Position numbers and translations under genes: made by a program
Shown here: piece after piece, positions 39,996 through 51,541 of the stretch
Layout: each line of letters begins with the position of its first letter
Position numbering within the stretch: position 1 is the stretch's first letter
Notes under the pieces: model-generated
The model's database searches: none
What the model saw: only the letters and a program-made list of their open reading frames with translations
Told to the model about the DNA's origin: nothing
Assembly: GCA_902802815.1 (NCBI GenBank)
Contig: CADCNQ010000014.1
Location: 20,754-84,753, forward strand
DNA length: 64,000 nt
Origin: an uncultured Bacteroidales bacterium
Lineage (GTDB): Bacteria; Bacteroidota; Bacteroidia; Bacteroidales; Bacteroidaceae
Direction of reading: 5' to 3'

Positions 39996-41069
39996 CTACC
40001 TTCTCTGACGACGTACGCTCACGCGGGGAGCACTGGAGGAACTTCCGCCGCTCTTGCCTGCAGAGGAAGAACGGGACGCGCGGGCTGAACTGCTGCTGCG
40101 CGAAGCCGTAGTTGTGCTCTTGGCCTTGACGTTCTTCTGCTTTCCCTGCGCTGCAGCAATACTGTCCTGACGAGCAATTCTCAAGCTGTCTTCGTGAGAA
40201 AGATGTCCCCACACATTGTTTTGGAAAAGGCTGATTTCATTCTCAATTTTCTTCTGCTCCTTCACCATATCGGAATCCGTCTTGCAGTAGTTGGCAAGAG
40301 CACGCCCCTGCATGTTGTTGGTTTTGTAGATACGGCCTTCGTAGCGGTTCATCGTGAAGTAGTCGTCAGCAGTCATATTGTTGACGTTATTGTAGTTGGA
40401 CGCCATCATAGGCAGTTTTGCAAGCCAGGGAGCCACATCGTCGTAGTTCACCCAGAACAGAGGATACGGTGTAGCATCCCCGCCCCACTCATCTGCACCA
40501 CGCATCAGCACAGGACATATCGCAGTGACCTTCGTAGAGAAAGTACCCGTGCGCTGATCCAGATAGACACTCTCCTTGATATAGTAGCGCGTAACCTCTG
40601 CAGATGGCACGTCGTTGTTCTCAACCGTGTACTTCCCGTCCTTCTCCTCATAATAGATGCCATATCTGTCGAGAACATCCTTGACGGCAAGTTTGTCCTT
40701 CGCCTCGAAAGACTCCACACCATCCAGCTTGTAGGTATATGCTGTGATACGCCCCGTAAGCATAAGACGGAACAGATAGGTAAAAAGGTTCACCTGACGG
40801 CCTATGGGCTCCACAGGATAATAGAGAGGAGCATTCTTGTCCTGCATGAGGTCGAGAGTGCGGTAAATGTCACGCTTCCACACAACATCCTCTGGCATCT
40901 CTGCAGCTGTCGGGAACGACATCGAAGCACGGTCGGAGACCGTCTGCTGCTTCTTCTGCTGTGCTGCCTGTGCTGCAGCATTACTTGTTGTGACACGTCG
41001 CTTGGTAGGTTGAGCATTCATGCCCACAACCACCATCATCAGTATTACTAGTAACAGACTCTTTTTCAT
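39996..41069 (-). CDS. porN: type IX secretion system protein PorN/GldN
   Basis: 357 residues. Signal peptide MKKSLLLVILMMVVVGMNAQ, then the GldN domain (EDVVWKRDIYRTLDLMQDKN, YYPVEPIGRQVNLFTYLF). In characterised systems PorN forms a periplasmic ring with lipoprotein PorK beneath the outer membrane. The last about 45 residues are Ser/Arg-rich, a low-complexity basic tail. Order PorK-L-M-N matches the known operon; it lies 9 bases after porM. Confidence 0.94.
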   Translation of the reverse strand: MKKSLLLVILMMVVVGMNAQPTKRRVTTSNAAAQAAQQKKQQTVSDRASMSFPTAAEMPEDVVWKRDIYRTLDLMQDKNAPLYYPVEPIGRQVNLFTYLFRLMLTGRITAYTYKLDGVESFEAKDKLAVKDVLDRYGIYYEEKDGKYTVENNDVPSAEVTRYYIKESVYLDQRTGTFSTKVTAICPVLMRGADEWGGDATPYPLFWVNYDDVAPWLAKLPMMASNYNNVNNMTADDYFTMNRYEGRIYKTNNMQGRALANYCKTDSDMVKEQKKIENEISLFQNNVWGHLSHEDSLRIARQDSIAAAQGKQKNVKAKSTTTASRSSSSARASRSSSAGKSGGSSSSAPRVSVRRQRR

Positions 41070-41078
41070 AGCCTATAT

Positions 41079-42629
41079 TTAATTTACTATTACTTCCATT
41101 GCGCCGTTGAGTGTTCGCTCAATACCGTCGGGACCTGTGGCGCGAATCTTTGTTATGTAGAAGCGCTTTCCTCTGGAGAGGGAACGCATCATTGTCTTCT
41201 GTCTGTCCGTGAAGGAAGCCGACTGACTGACCTCGGGCACGGCATTACCCATATTGTCATAGAATACCGTCTCGAATCCGTGCACCGTGAACGGGATATT
41301 AAGCAGGCCGTCATCGATAGCAGCACCCAACTTGTCGGTGTTCATGAGTATCTGCTTGGGCAGGCGTCCGCCAAGGAAATGGTCGTCACCCACAGGGATA
41401 TATGCCGTTGGGTCAGGCAATTTACGCACACGGAAAGTAAACTTGCCCATTTCCTGACTGCGTCCCTCGTTCTGAGCCACTACAGTGAAGACAGCATCGC
41501 CTCCCACATTTGTGGGACGTGCAATATAGTGTCCGTCACCCTTGGGAGTCAGCTGTCCACCTGTCATCGAAACTGAAAGTTTGGAGGAGGCCACACCCGG
41601 AACCGATACGCTCATCGGGTTGTCATAACCGGCATACAGGACATTCATTATATCAGCAGACATCGTGGCAGAGGGAGCCACTACGCTATATTTCTGTTCG
41701 AAGTCGCGCTTCACACGCTGCCCCTCACCGTTGAGCATCTCTATATAACCGGAAAGAGTGAAGTCGCCCGTGGAAGAACAGACTGTCTCATAGAGACCGT
41801 TCTCGCTCTTGTACTCCTTACCACCTATATATATGGTAGGTTTGTTGGTGGAGTCCACAGCAGCCATGATTATCTGTGCCGAGAAGCGTCCTCCCTGTAC
41901 CACTGTCTGACTTTGAGGAATCACATAGGCATTGAGCTGATTGACGCGGATATCTTTCACATCGATGTTCTGCACCAAATTGTGCAACACTTCACCCTCC
42001 GCGTAGCGCACGTCACTCTGTAGCTTGGTAAGCAGCGTCACAGCTGCAGCGGTAGGCATATTCTCAAACATATACTCGGGCCAATCCTTACCCATCATAC
42101 GCTCCTTGACAGGAACATCGGTGGAGAGGTTGGAGGCAATAATCTCTTTCTGCCCCTTGTCCTCCACCATGCGCAGGATACGCTCACGATAGTGAATGAT
42201 GGCCTCATAAAGTTCTTTACCCTTTCCTGTGCCGGGAGCCAGCATCACCTGAGTGGATGCCTCCAGGTCCTCACGGTTACGGATATTATTCACATCACCG
42301 TCCTTACCGTCGCTCTCCTTGACAATCCTGATCTTGAGGTCCTCCGCCATGTCATAGATGCTGTCACTCATCACTTGAACGAAATGAGCTTTGTCGTACC
42401 ATACCTTAACCTTTTGGGGGTTGGTCTTCATCTGCGCCTCAAACTGCTCAAGAATAGCCTCATTGGTACGCGAAGCATTTGCAGTAGAACGCGTCAGTCC
42501 CTGACTCACCAATGAGAAACCATTCAGTACGTCGCTCGACACATTAAGGGCGAGCATGGCCATGAGGACCACGTACATGAGGTTGATCATCTTCTGGCGA
42601 GGCGAAACTCTTATCTTCTGTATAGGCAT
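41079..42629 (-). CDS. porM: type IX secretion system motor protein PorM/GldM
   Basis: 516 residues. The N-terminus MPIQKIRVSPRQKMINLMYV contains the single membrane helix, followed by a large periplasmic region with the GldM helical and Ig-like domains. PorM with PorL uses the proton gradient to power secretion. Residues IRVSPRQKM at the cytoplasmic side are typical. It lies 16 bases after porL. Confidence 0.95.
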   Translation of the reverse strand: MPIQKIRVSPRQKMINLMYVVLMAMLALNVSSDVLNGFSLVSQGLTRSTANASRTNEAILEQFEAQMKTNPQKVKVWYDKAHFVQVMSDSIYDMAEDLKIRIVKESDGKDGDVNNIRNREDLEASTQVMLAPGTGKGKELYEAIIHYRERILRMVEDKGQKEIIASNLSTDVPVKERMMGKDWPEYMFENMPTAAAVTLLTKLQSDVRYAEGEVLHNLVQNIDVKDIRVNQLNAYVIPQSQTVVQGGRFSAQIIMAAVDSTNKPTIYIGGKEYKSENGLYETVCSSTGDFTLSGYIEMLNGEGQRVKRDFEQKYSVVAPSATMSADIMNVLYAGYDNPMSVSVPGVASSKLSVSMTGGQLTPKGDGHYIARPTNVGGDAVFTVVAQNEGRSQEMGKFTFRVRKLPDPTAYIPVGDDHFLGGRLPKQILMNTDKLGAAIDDGLLNIPFTVHGFETVFYDNMGNAVPEVSQSASFTDRQKTMMRSLSRGKRFYITKIRATGPDGIERTLNGAMEVIVN

Positions 42630-42645
42630 CTTTCAAAACCTTGTC

Positions 42646-43524
42646 TTATTCATCTTTTTTTTCTGCACTCTTGGCAGGAGCACCGCCCATATTGATTGTC
42701 AGTGCGCCTATCATACGTCCGTAAACGTTGTTGAGTTCCGTAATCTGGTCGGCCATGCGGCGCGTCTGCTCATCAATCTGCTCGATAGTGTTCACCTGCT
42801 TGGAGATATTACGCAACTGCAGTTCATAAACCGTAGCAATACCAGTGAGTGTGCGGTTGAGATTCTCCATCTCCTCCGAATCCGTGGACATGCGAGCAGC
42901 CTGCACCTTAACACGTTCAAGCACTTCGGTAAGTTCCTTGAGTTCCTCTGCATAGTTCCTTACAGCTTCTTCTATTGCAGCGGGATTGGTGGCCTTGATA
43001 CTGTCGGGATTGATACTGCCACCCTGACCGTTCTGCAACTGCGAGAGTGCCAGTTGAGCCTGTGTAGCAGCCTGTCCGGCAGCGGCGAGATTTGCGGCAG
43101 CTGCACTCAGAGAAGCACCTTGGGCCAGCTGTTCCGGATTCATGGGTGCACCGCCTCCCATTACTACAGTGCCGGACACAGGAGCTCCGCCACCGATTAC
43201 AACTGTACCACCTGCTGGATTTATCTCAGAACTCTCTGCGGAGGCTGTCTGAGCACCAGTACCTCCAACTATGATTGTACCTCCACCGGCATTATTTTCA
43301 GAGGAAGGTACTTTTGTGTATGTCTTCTCAAAACCTGAGATAAAGAACACAAAGACCTCTGTACCCATACCGATGAACAACATAAGGTTGGCACCGGGGA
43401 TGTGGGTTAGTTTGAACAATGTACCCAATATGACTATGGCTGCACCCCAACTGTAGGTATACTGCATGAACACCTGTCCGAACGGGGAGTCCATCCACTT
43501 CTGCATTTTTGCTATTATATTCAT
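42646..43524 (-). CDS. porL: type IX secretion system motor protein PorL/GldL
   Basis: 292 residues. Two membrane helices near the N-terminus (about 17-36 and 42-62: TYSWGAAIVILGTLFKLTHI, ANLMLFIGMGTEVFVFFISG), with the Glu in TEVFVF that in GldL is proposed to carry protons. The C-terminal half is cytoplasmic, coiled-coil-rich. A Gly/Thr/Ala-rich segment (about 75-135) is an expanded linker. Confidence 0.94.
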   Translation of the reverse strand: MNIIAKMQKWMDSPFGQVFMQYTYSWGAAIVILGTLFKLTHIPGANLMLFIGMGTEVFVFFISGFEKTYTKVPSSENNAGGGTIIVGGTGAQTASAESSEINPAGGTVVIGGGAPVSGTVVMGGGAPMNPEQLAQGASLSAAAANLAAAGQAATQAQLALSQLQNGQGGSINPDSIKATNPAAIEEAVRNYAEELKELTEVLERVKVQAARMSTDSEEMENLNRTLTGIATVYELQLRNISKQVNTIEQIDEQTRRMADQITELNNVYGRMIGALTINMGGAPAKSAEKKDE

Positions 43525-43555
43525 GGTCGTTTATCTGTTTAGTCTTTAATATTCC

Positions 43556-45022
43556 TTATTTCTTTCTCGCGGATGCGGCAGGAGCCTTCGTCTGCTTGAG
43601 CATGCCGTCGCTTACCATACTGCGGACACAACGGAAACCGATGTAGCAACGGGGCTGGTTCTGATACTCATATGAACGCCACGCAGAGCGTATCATACTC
43701 TCGGGATCCTTCCACGAACCGCCTCTGACGCTTTTCTTCTTCAAACGATAGGGATCCTCTTTGGCTGCATTGTATCTGAGCTCGGGGTTCATGTCACTCA
43801 TCGCCTCAACTCCTGCCTCTGTATACGTGGTGCTGGTCCATTCTGCCACATTACCAGCCATATCGTAAATTCCGTTTGAATTGGCTGAGAAGATACCGCA
43901 CTTCGAGGTAATCAGGCTACCGTCCTTAGTATAGTTACCCTGATCGGGTTTGAAGTTGGCGTAGTAGCAGCCCTTATCACTCTTCACCTCCTTTGCTTCC
44001 CACGGGAAAGGATTGCCCTCCTTACCACGTGCCGCGTACTCCCACTCTATCTCTGAGGGCAGACGATAACGCTGTAACTGCTGCGCATATCCTCCCAAAC
44101 CTCTCTTGAGGAATAGTGTGCGCCATGCACAGAAAGCATTTGCCTGCTCCCAACTGATACCCACCACAGGATAATCATCATAGGCGGGATTGTTGAAATA
44201 GAGTTTCATATAGCGCTCGTTGTCAGCATTCTGAAAGTCATTCACCCAACATGTGGTATCGGGATAGATATTCACGATATAGGTATTGAGGAAATCCCAC
44301 TCTCCAGAAAGAGGACGAGTGATGGTCTGACGCACGATTTTACCGTCGTCATCAATCCAGGCCGTATCCTTGGATATCATCACATCAGACGTACTGACAG
44401 CGTGATCTGTATTGAGGTCACGCTCCTCTGCGTTAAGACGATACCTACGCTGAGCAGCCGCTGCATAATCGTATATTTCGTAACGGAAATTCATTTGCGA
44501 TGCGTCCAGCATCTTAGTACCGTCAATAGGATGATAGCGGTAGACACTCTCTATAGCACGCATTTCATCCTCTGTAGCCTTACGTTCGTTGGGAATAGGC
44601 TTTTTCCAGTTCAAATGAGGAGTGACGGGCTCTCCGAACTTATCCTCTTCAATCTTATAGGTCTCATCACCACCGAAAGCCGGGTCTGCAAGACGCTCTC
44701 GGATGATACTGTCCCTTACCCACTGTACAAACTGGCGATACTTAGCATTCGACACCTCCTGGGCATCAATCCAGAAACCGTCCACACTGATATCACGTTT
44801 CGGGAATTCCGCACCCCAAAGGGTATCATTCTCCTCCAGGCCCACTTTGAGACTGCCCTTACGGACAGCCACCATACCATATGGGGTAGGTTCACCATAA
44901 CCGCTACCACGCACGCCTGTCACTTCGCCTCCGTCAGACATTGCTGCTCCCTGAGAGCCAAAGCACGCTGTCAGCGTCAGTGTCACGGCTGCGACAGCCG
45001 TCAAAACAAAGATCTTCTTCAT
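43556..45022 (-). CDS. porK: type IX secretion system lipoprotein PorK/GldK
   Basis: 488 residues. Lipoprotein signal with Cys20 in LTLTACFG. The body has a sulfatase-modifying (FGE-like) fold: PVVGISWEQANAFCAWRT, LPSEIEWEYAARGK, NVAEWTSTTY, RGGSWKD and RCYIGFRCV. It forms the outer-membrane-associated ring with PorN. First of the KLMN set; 37 bases follow porP. Confidence 0.95.
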   Translation of the reverse strand: MKKIFVLTAVAAVTLTLTACFGSQGAAMSDGGEVTGVRGSGYGEPTPYGMVAVRKGSLKVGLEENDTLWGAEFPKRDISVDGFWIDAQEVSNAKYRQFVQWVRDSIIRERLADPAFGGDETYKIEEDKFGEPVTPHLNWKKPIPNERKATEDEMRAIESVYRYHPIDGTKMLDASQMNFRYEIYDYAAAAQRRYRLNAEERDLNTDHAVSTSDVMISKDTAWIDDDGKIVRQTITRPLSGEWDFLNTYIVNIYPDTTCWVNDFQNADNERYMKLYFNNPAYDDYPVVGISWEQANAFCAWRTLFLKRGLGGYAQQLQRYRLPSEIEWEYAARGKEGNPFPWEAKEVKSDKGCYYANFKPDQGNYTKDGSLITSKCGIFSANSNGIYDMAGNVAEWTSTTYTEAGVEAMSDMNPELRYNAAKEDPYRLKKKSVRGGSWKDPESMIRSAWRSYEYQNQPRCYIGFRCVRSMVSDGMLKQTKAPAASARKK

Positions 45023-45059
45023 TATCTCTTTATTATCCGTTATTCTATTTAAATATCTG

Positions 45060-46010
45060 TTAGAGGTATCTCACACTCTTATGCAGATTTTTTCCTTTCT
45101 TTCCTTTATTCATATCCATCTGGTAGCCCAGAATGATTTCGTGCGTACCGTTTTGAAGCCCCACTCCTCCGGTGTACATTTCATAGCTGTAGCCAACGTT
45201 CACACCATGGAAGTTTATACCGAACAGGAATCCCACCGAATTAGTCGGAGAATAGAGCACTCCGCCATAGAGTTTGTTCTTCCTTCCTTCATAAGCCAAA
45301 CGAGCTGTGACATCGCCTCGTATATTCTGGAAATCGGTGCGTACAATGCCATGCATATCCAAGCAGTAGCGCTTATCCCTGAACAGGAGTTTGTAGCCTC
45401 CCATGAGGTAATACATCGGGTCGATGCTCATTTGGTTCACCTTGTCGTCCCCGAGTTCTATAGTGGGACTTGTAAGATGCATTGCCGACACACCTGCATA
45501 CCATATATCACGCCATGTAAATCTCACGCCAAACTCTCCGTCTATTGCGTAACCCGACACCTCAGATGTAGGAAAAGCCTTATCACCGGATTCATCCGTG
45601 TCCACACCAGAACCGTCGAACTTCTCACTGATGATGACTAATCGTGCTCCAATGGAGAGTTTTCCTTTTTTATGCCACCCTATCGGCAAATGCAGAGCGT
45701 ACTGCACGTATATCTTCTTGTTTGAGAAGAGACCTATGGCATCGTTCATAAAAGCAGCACCTACTGCGTGTTTAGGACTCCAAAAAGTAAGTGGCAAATC
45801 GGCTGAAACGAGCATTGTCTTAGGGGCCCCTTCATAACCTGTCATTTGCATACTGTAGCCACCTTGTATATTCAAATGGCCGTCAACACCTGCCGCTGCA
45901 GGGTTGTAGAACGACTGCAAAGCCCATGAATTAGTGAACGCCGGGTCGAACTGAGCACTCGCAGGGAGCACCATAATCGCCGCCACAATCATCCATATCA
46001 GCCTTTTCAT
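45060..46010 (-). CDS. porP: type IX secretion system outer-membrane protein PorP/SprF
   Basis: 316 residues. Signal peptide (LIWMIVAAIMVLPASAQFDP) and a beta-barrel with the PorP/SprF pattern: SFYNPAAAGVDGHLNIQGGY, VLYSPTNSVGFLFGINFH and a C-terminal LGYQMDM strand. PorP-family barrels associate with the PorK/N ring. It is the first gene of porPKLMN, with a hairpin upstream and yhcH before that. Confidence 0.92.
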   Translation of the reverse strand: MKRLIWMIVAAIMVLPASAQFDPAFTNSWALQSFYNPAAAGVDGHLNIQGGYSMQMTGYEGAPKTMLVSADLPLTFWSPKHAVGAAFMNDAIGLFSNKKIYVQYALHLPIGWHKKGKLSIGARLVIISEKFDGSGVDTDESGDKAFPTSEVSGYAIDGEFGVRFTWRDIWYAGVSAMHLTSPTIELGDDKVNQMSIDPMYYLMGGYKLLFRDKRYCLDMHGIVRTDFQNIRGDVTARLAYEGRKNKLYGGVLYSPTNSVGFLFGINFHGVNVGYSYEMYTGGVGLQNGTHEIILGYQMDMNKGKKGKNLHKSVRYL

Positions 46011-46025
46011 CTCTCGCCATAACGT

Positions 46026-46057
46026 GACAGTGCCGAACTTTATTGCCCGGCACTGTC
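46026..46057 (-). other. hairpin between the YhcH-like gene and porP
   Basis: GACAGTGCCG and CGGCACTGTC form a perfect 10-base stem around 12 bases. No T run follows on the minus strand. It could cap the porP mRNA or mark an RNase cleavage site that sets T9SS levels apart from groEL. Confidence 0.5.
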
Positions 46058-46068
46058 TTTTTCTTCTC

Positions 46069-46509
46069 CTATTTTCTAACTTTGAAAACCGCTTTCCTCA
46101 TTGGCACATCCGAAATGCATGGTTGATGTCCCTCCAACGGAAAATATATTGCCATCTGTCCTGGCAGAAGATCAACGAACGAAGTTGCCTTCTCAGTATG
46201 GAAACAAATGTCCTTTGCGGCATCGTATTCCGCCTGAGACAAAGTCTCCCCTGACACATATCCCTGACGCTCACGTCCGGCAAGCAGCACTTGAATATCT
46301 ATCATCTTTTGATGCGATTCCACACGGGCCTCGTCCACCGTCTTTCCCTTTGATTCCATAACGTTGACAAACACATCATCACCCTTGATGGAATGCTTGC
46401 CCAACGGCAAGGCTGCAAGATCGTTGTCCTTAAGGAACTTCACTACCTCTTCAAATAACGGATTGAGCGCCACATAGGCACTCAATCCGCTCAAATTATC
46501 CAGTATCAT
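46069..46509 (-). CDS. YhcH/YjgK/YiaL family protein
   Basis: 146 residues of the cupin-like YhcH family (also called beta-galactosidase beta-subunit type). Conserved features: HQKMIDIQVLLAGRERQGY with two likely metal ligands, MAIYFPLEGHQPCI and KAVFKV at the end. Family members affect sugar (sialic acid, galactoside) metabolism; their exact reaction is uncertain. It lies 20 bases after groEL. Confidence 0.9.
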   Translation of the reverse strand: MILDNLSGLSAYVALNPLFEEVVKFLKDNDLAALPLGKHSIKGDDVFVNVMESKGKTVDEARVESHQKMIDIQVLLAGRERQGYVSGETLSQAEYDAAKDICFHTEKATSFVDLLPGQMAIYFPLEGHQPCISDVPMRKAVFKVRK

Positions 46510-46529
46510 CGAATATAGGATTTACTGTA

Positions 46530-48188
<1,659 letters not shown>

Positions 48189-48205
48189 TTACGTTACCAA
48201 CTCAC

Positions 48206-48478
48206 TTACTTCAGAATGGCCATAACGTCAGACTGACGCATGATGAGATATTTCACACCCTCAAACTCCACTTCCGTACCACTGTATTTGCCGTAGAGCA
48301 CCTGGTCACCCTCCTTGAGCACCATCTCTTCGTCTTTTGTTCCGCCACCAACGGCAATAACCTTACCCTGCAAAGGTTTCTCCTTGGCAGTGTCGGGAAT
48401 GATGATACCACTCGCTGTCTTTGTCTCAGCAGCTGCAGGCTCGATGAGTACACGGTCTGCTAAAGGTTGAATGTTCAT
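48206..48478 (-). CDS. groS: 10 kDa co-chaperonin GroES
   Basis: 90 residues starting [20 protein letters not shown]; mobile loop around residues 20-30 and the C-terminal ILK. Forms the lid of GroEL. The ATG at 48478 was preferred to an upstream non-ATG codon. A possible sigma-54 promoter lies about 45 bases upstream. Confidence 0.98.
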   Translation of the reverse strand: MNIQPLADRVLIEPAAAETKTASGIIIPDTAKEKPLQGKVIAVGGGTKDEEMVLKEGDQVLYGKYSGTEVEFEGVKYLIMRQSDVMAILK

Positions 48479-48522
48479 AGTATATTCCTTTTTATTTGTT
48501 AAACGTTTCCACACACCTCTTC

Positions 48523-48564
48523 AGCCAATATCGTGCCAAAGAGCCGTCTTGTGACAAAATGTCA
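48523..48564 (-). promoter_or_regulatory. possible sigma-54 promoter and palindrome for groESL
   Basis: Minus strand TTGGCACGATATTGGC (48538-48523) keeps the GG-N10-GC spacing of -24/-12 promoters, one base off TGGCAC-N5-TTGC. Just upstream TGACATTTTGTCA (48564-48552) is a perfect inverted repeat. No TAnnTTTG box is seen in the 102-base gap. Confidence 0.5.
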
Positions 48565-48580
48565 GTTGTTAGTACGACTG

Positions 48581-49432
48581 TCAGAGCATCATCAGGGTGT
48601 AAAGATACACCACCGTTGCCGGAATAGCCAGCAAACTTGAATCAAAACGGTCGAGCATACCTCCGTGTCCAGGCAAGATATTACCGGAATCCTTAATACC
48701 CAACTGCCTCTTCAGGAGACTCTCCACAAGGTCGCCCCATGTGCCAAATACTACAACAACCAAAGCAAATCCCAACCATTGTGTCAGTGTCAAGCTATTA
48801 TCCCATTGGGCAACAAGAGTAGCAACAATCATTGCCAGCACGCCACCTCCGATGCTTCCAACCCACGACTTATGCGGCGACACACTGGGAAACAGGCGGT
48901 AAGGTATCTTCTTGCCAAAAAGGGAACCTACACAGTATGCCCCGGTGTCGCTGCACCACAGCAAGACAAACAGCATCAATGGGAAAATCCATCGATAGTT
49001 CACCTCTGCCGGATATACGGGATTTGTCATGAAAGCCAATGTAGGAAGGAGACTGAAGGGCAGAGCCACATACACCTGTCCGAACATGGTGAAAGCCCAG
49101 TTATTCACGGAATGGTCTCTCTCCTGATACAACTCTGAAATCAGCATATACATCAAGCTCAGCAAATAAGGAACAAAAACCCCCATCGTGGGAACTATGC
49201 CGCTGGAATATGCCCAGAAGGCCATAAACAGATACACCGCAGCCACTGTAGATATCATTCTGTTTACCGTCACCGCAGTCTGCTGATTCACCAGTCCTGT
49301 GAATTCCCATACAGAGAGAGCTGTTATAAGTACGAACAACACTCCCATCGTCAACGGGCTCCATAATATTCCACCGACAAGCACTATCACAAAGATAATA
49401 CCGGTCAGCGTTCTAATCACCAGATTTTTCAT
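48581..49432 (-). CDS. cdsA: phosphatidate cytidylyltransferase
   Basis: 283 residues. Makes CDP-diacylglycerol for phospholipid synthesis in the inner membrane. Several membrane helices and the C-terminal signature KRQLGIKDSGNILPGHGGML then DRFDS. The start ATG (49432) overlaps ftsH by 20 bases; a GTG one codon earlier is less likely. ftsH-cdsA is a common Bacteroidales pair. Confidence 0.95.
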   Translation of the reverse strand: MKNLVIRTLTGIIFVIVLVGGILWSPLTMGVLFVLITALSVWEFTGLVNQQTAVTVNRMISTVAAVYLFMAFWAYSSGIVPTMGVFVPYLLSLMYMLISELYQERDHSVNNWAFTMFGQVYVALPFSLLPTLAFMTNPVYPAEVNYRWIFPLMLFVLLWCSDTGAYCVGSLFGKKIPYRLFPSVSPHKSWVGSIGGGVLAMIVATLVAQWDNSLTLTQWLGFALVVVVFGTWGDLVESLLKRQLGIKDSGNILPGHGGMLDRFDSSLLAIPATVVYLYTLMML

Positions 49433-51434
49433 CACTTTCTTGTGCGTTGTTTTCCATGTTCAGTTCATCGGCTCTACTCTTCCAGGGACGTTCTCCGAAA
49501 ATTCTCTTCACATCCTCTGCAAAGATTACCTCCCGGTCCACCAGAATCTGAGCCAGTTCGCCATGTCCTTCTTTATATTTAGTCAGAATCGATTTGGCCC
49601 GTTCGTATTGCTCAGCAATAATCTTCTTAACCTCCTCGTCCATTTTTTCTGCTGTCTTTTCGCTATAGGGCTTTGTCACCTGATATTCCCCACCCATATT
49701 ATAGAATGATATATTAGGTAGCGACTCGCCCATACCCATATATGCAATCATGGCATATACCTGATGTGACACACGTTCCAGGTCGTTCATCGCGCCGGAG
49801 GACACATGTCCGGTGAAGAGTTCCTCTGCAGCACGTCCACCCAGCAATGCACAAACCTCATCGAGCATCTGCTCCTTAGTGGTTATCTGTCGCTCCTCCG
49901 GCAGATACCAAGCCGCCCCGAGAGCTCTGCCTCGCGGCACTATTGTCACCTTCACCAAAGGATTGGCATATTCCAGATGCCAGCTCACCGTAGCATGTCC
50001 GGCTTCATGCAGCGCAATTGTGCGCTTTTCTTCCTCCGTCATCACCTTGGTTTTCTTCTCCAGGCCTCCAATGATACGGTCCACCGCAGCAAGGAAGTCT
50101 TCCTTACCCACTTTCTTATGGCCGCTGCGGGCCGCGATAAGAGCAGCCTCGTTGCATACATTTGCAATATCTGCTCCGGAGAATCCCGGTGTCTGGCGTG
50201 AAAGGAAATCAACATCAACACTGTCATCCAACTTCAAAGGACGCATATGTACATTGAAGATAGCCTTACGTTCGTGCACATCCGGTAGATCCACATATAT
50301 CTGGCGATCAAAACGGCCTGCTCTCAGAAGTGCCTTGTCCAATACATCTGCCCTGTTTGTCGCAGCCAGAACAATCACACCACTGTTTGTTCCGAACCCG
50401 TCCATCTCTGTCAGCAGTTGATTGAGCGTATTCTCCCTCTCATCATTTCCGCCCATGGCCATACTTTTGCTACGGGCACGACCTACTGCATCGATTTCAT
50501 CAATAAACACTATGCAGGGAGCTTTTTCCTGAGCCTGACGGAACAAATCTCTCACGCGCGAAGCACCTACTCCCACAAACATCTCTACAAAATCGCTACC
50601 CGACATCGAGAAAAACGGCACATTCGCCTCACCGGCAACAGCCTTGGCAAGAAGAGTCTTGCCCGTGCCCGGAGGTCCTACAAGCAGGGCACCCTTAGGA
50701 ATCTTACCACCCAAATCAGTATATTTCTTCGGGTTCTTGAGAAACTCCACTATCTCCTGAACCTCCATCTTGGCACTTTCCTGACCGGCAACATCCTTGA
50801 ACGTCACACGGTTCTTATCACTCTCGCCGTCACCCTTTTCCTGGAGCCGGGCACGACTCTTACCCACATTGAAAATACCCAGCGGGCCAGACACGCTGTC
50901 TCCGCCGCCACCAGCTCGCCTCATGATGAAAATCCAAAGGAAGACGAAGAAGAGCAAAGGGCCAAAATTCCAAAGGAAACGCTCAAATCCGTCGTCTGAA
51001 TGGACATACTTCACATCCCCCCTGAAGTTACCGAGACGCTGCTGCTCAACGATAAAATCCTCCAGTTTGTCGTTGCTGGGGAATTCCGTCACAACCTCCA
51101 GTTTCTGCTCTTTCACTTCTGCAGGTATCGTACCAAACACTTCTTTCACCCGTCCCGGCACCACTTGCATTGACAATTTGCCTTCGTCCTTGTTGGCTGT
51201 TATCTCCCGGGCATACCCCTTTTCCACATATGTTTTAAAGCGGCTGTAAGGCACTTGCTTGGATGTCACATTATTCCATACACTTCCGCCTTGAGTATAG
51301 AGATAGCCAAGTATTATGGCCACGATGACATAAATCCACATGGGATTGAACCCGCCCTTTTTCTTTTGGGGAGCCTTGCGCACAGGCTGTTTCCTGGGCG
51401 CCTGTCGTTGATTTTTTTCTTCTTTCTTGTACAT
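49413..51434 (-). CDS. ftsH: ATP-dependent zinc metalloprotease FtsH
   Basis: 673 residues. N-terminal membrane helix ([15 protein letters not shown]), periplasmic part, second helix near 150, then AAA+ ATPase ([16 protein letters not shown]; second-region [16 protein letters not shown]) and M41 protease [11 protein letters not shown]. It degrades membrane and regulatory proteins. The first ATG (51455) overlaps the promoter box, so the ATG at 51434 is chosen. A basic Lys/Arg/Gln extension precedes the first helix. Confidence 0.97.
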   Translation of the reverse strand: MYKKEEKNQRQAPRKQPVRKAPQKKKGGFNPMWIYVIVAIILGYLYTQGGSVWNNVTSKQVPYSRFKTYVEKGYAREITANKDEGKLSMQVVPGRVKEVFGTIPAEVKEQKLEVVTEFPSNDKLEDFIVEQQRLGNFRGDVKYVHSDDGFERFLWNFGPLLFFVFLWIFIMRRAGGGGDSVSGPLGIFNVGKSRARLQEKGDGESDKNRVTFKDVAGQESAKMEVQEIVEFLKNPKKYTDLGGKIPKGALLVGPPGTGKTLLAKAVAGEANVPFFSMSGSDFVEMFVGVGASRVRDLFRQAQEKAPCIVFIDEIDAVGRARSKSMAMGGNDERENTLNQLLTEMDGFGTNSGVIVLAATNRADVLDKALLRAGRFDRQIYVDLPDVHERKAIFNVHMRPLKLDDSVDVDFLSRQTPGFSGADIANVCNEAALIAARSGHKKVGKEDFLAAVDRIIGGLEKKTKVMTEEEKRTIALHEAGHATVSWHLEYANPLVKVTIVPRGRALGAAWYLPEERQITTKEQMLDEVCALLGGRAAEELFTGHVSSGAMNDLERVSHQVYAMIAYMGMGESLPNISFYNMGGEYQVTKPYSEKTAEKMDEEVKKIIAEQYERAKSILTKYKEGHGELAQILVDREVIFAEDVKRIFGERPWKSRADELNMENNAQESDEKSGD

Positions 51435-51442
51435 TTCGGGCG

Positions 51443-51450
51443 CAAAGATA
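51443..51450 (-). promoter_or_regulatory. promoter -7 element of ftsH
   Basis: TATCTTTG lies 8 bases before the ftsH ATG; a -33 match is only TTTTC. The mRNA would be near-leaderless. Divergent from the tRNA-Gln promoter 75 bases away. Confidence 0.65.
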
Positions 51451-51501
51451 CGCATTTTTTACCGAAAACTCTTATTTTTTTTATTTTTTTAGGAAAAAGT
51501 C

Positions 51502-51532
51502 TTTGTCATTTCGCAAAAACGCATTACCTTTG
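51502..51532 (+). promoter_or_regulatory. promoter of tRNA-Gln
   Basis: TTTG (51502-51505), 19 bases, TACCTTTG (51525-51532), 9 bases before the tRNA. The first 14 bases (tctttgtcatttcg) equal those of the promoter at 12998. Confidence 0.8.
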
Positions 51533-51541
51533 CACCGCAAT

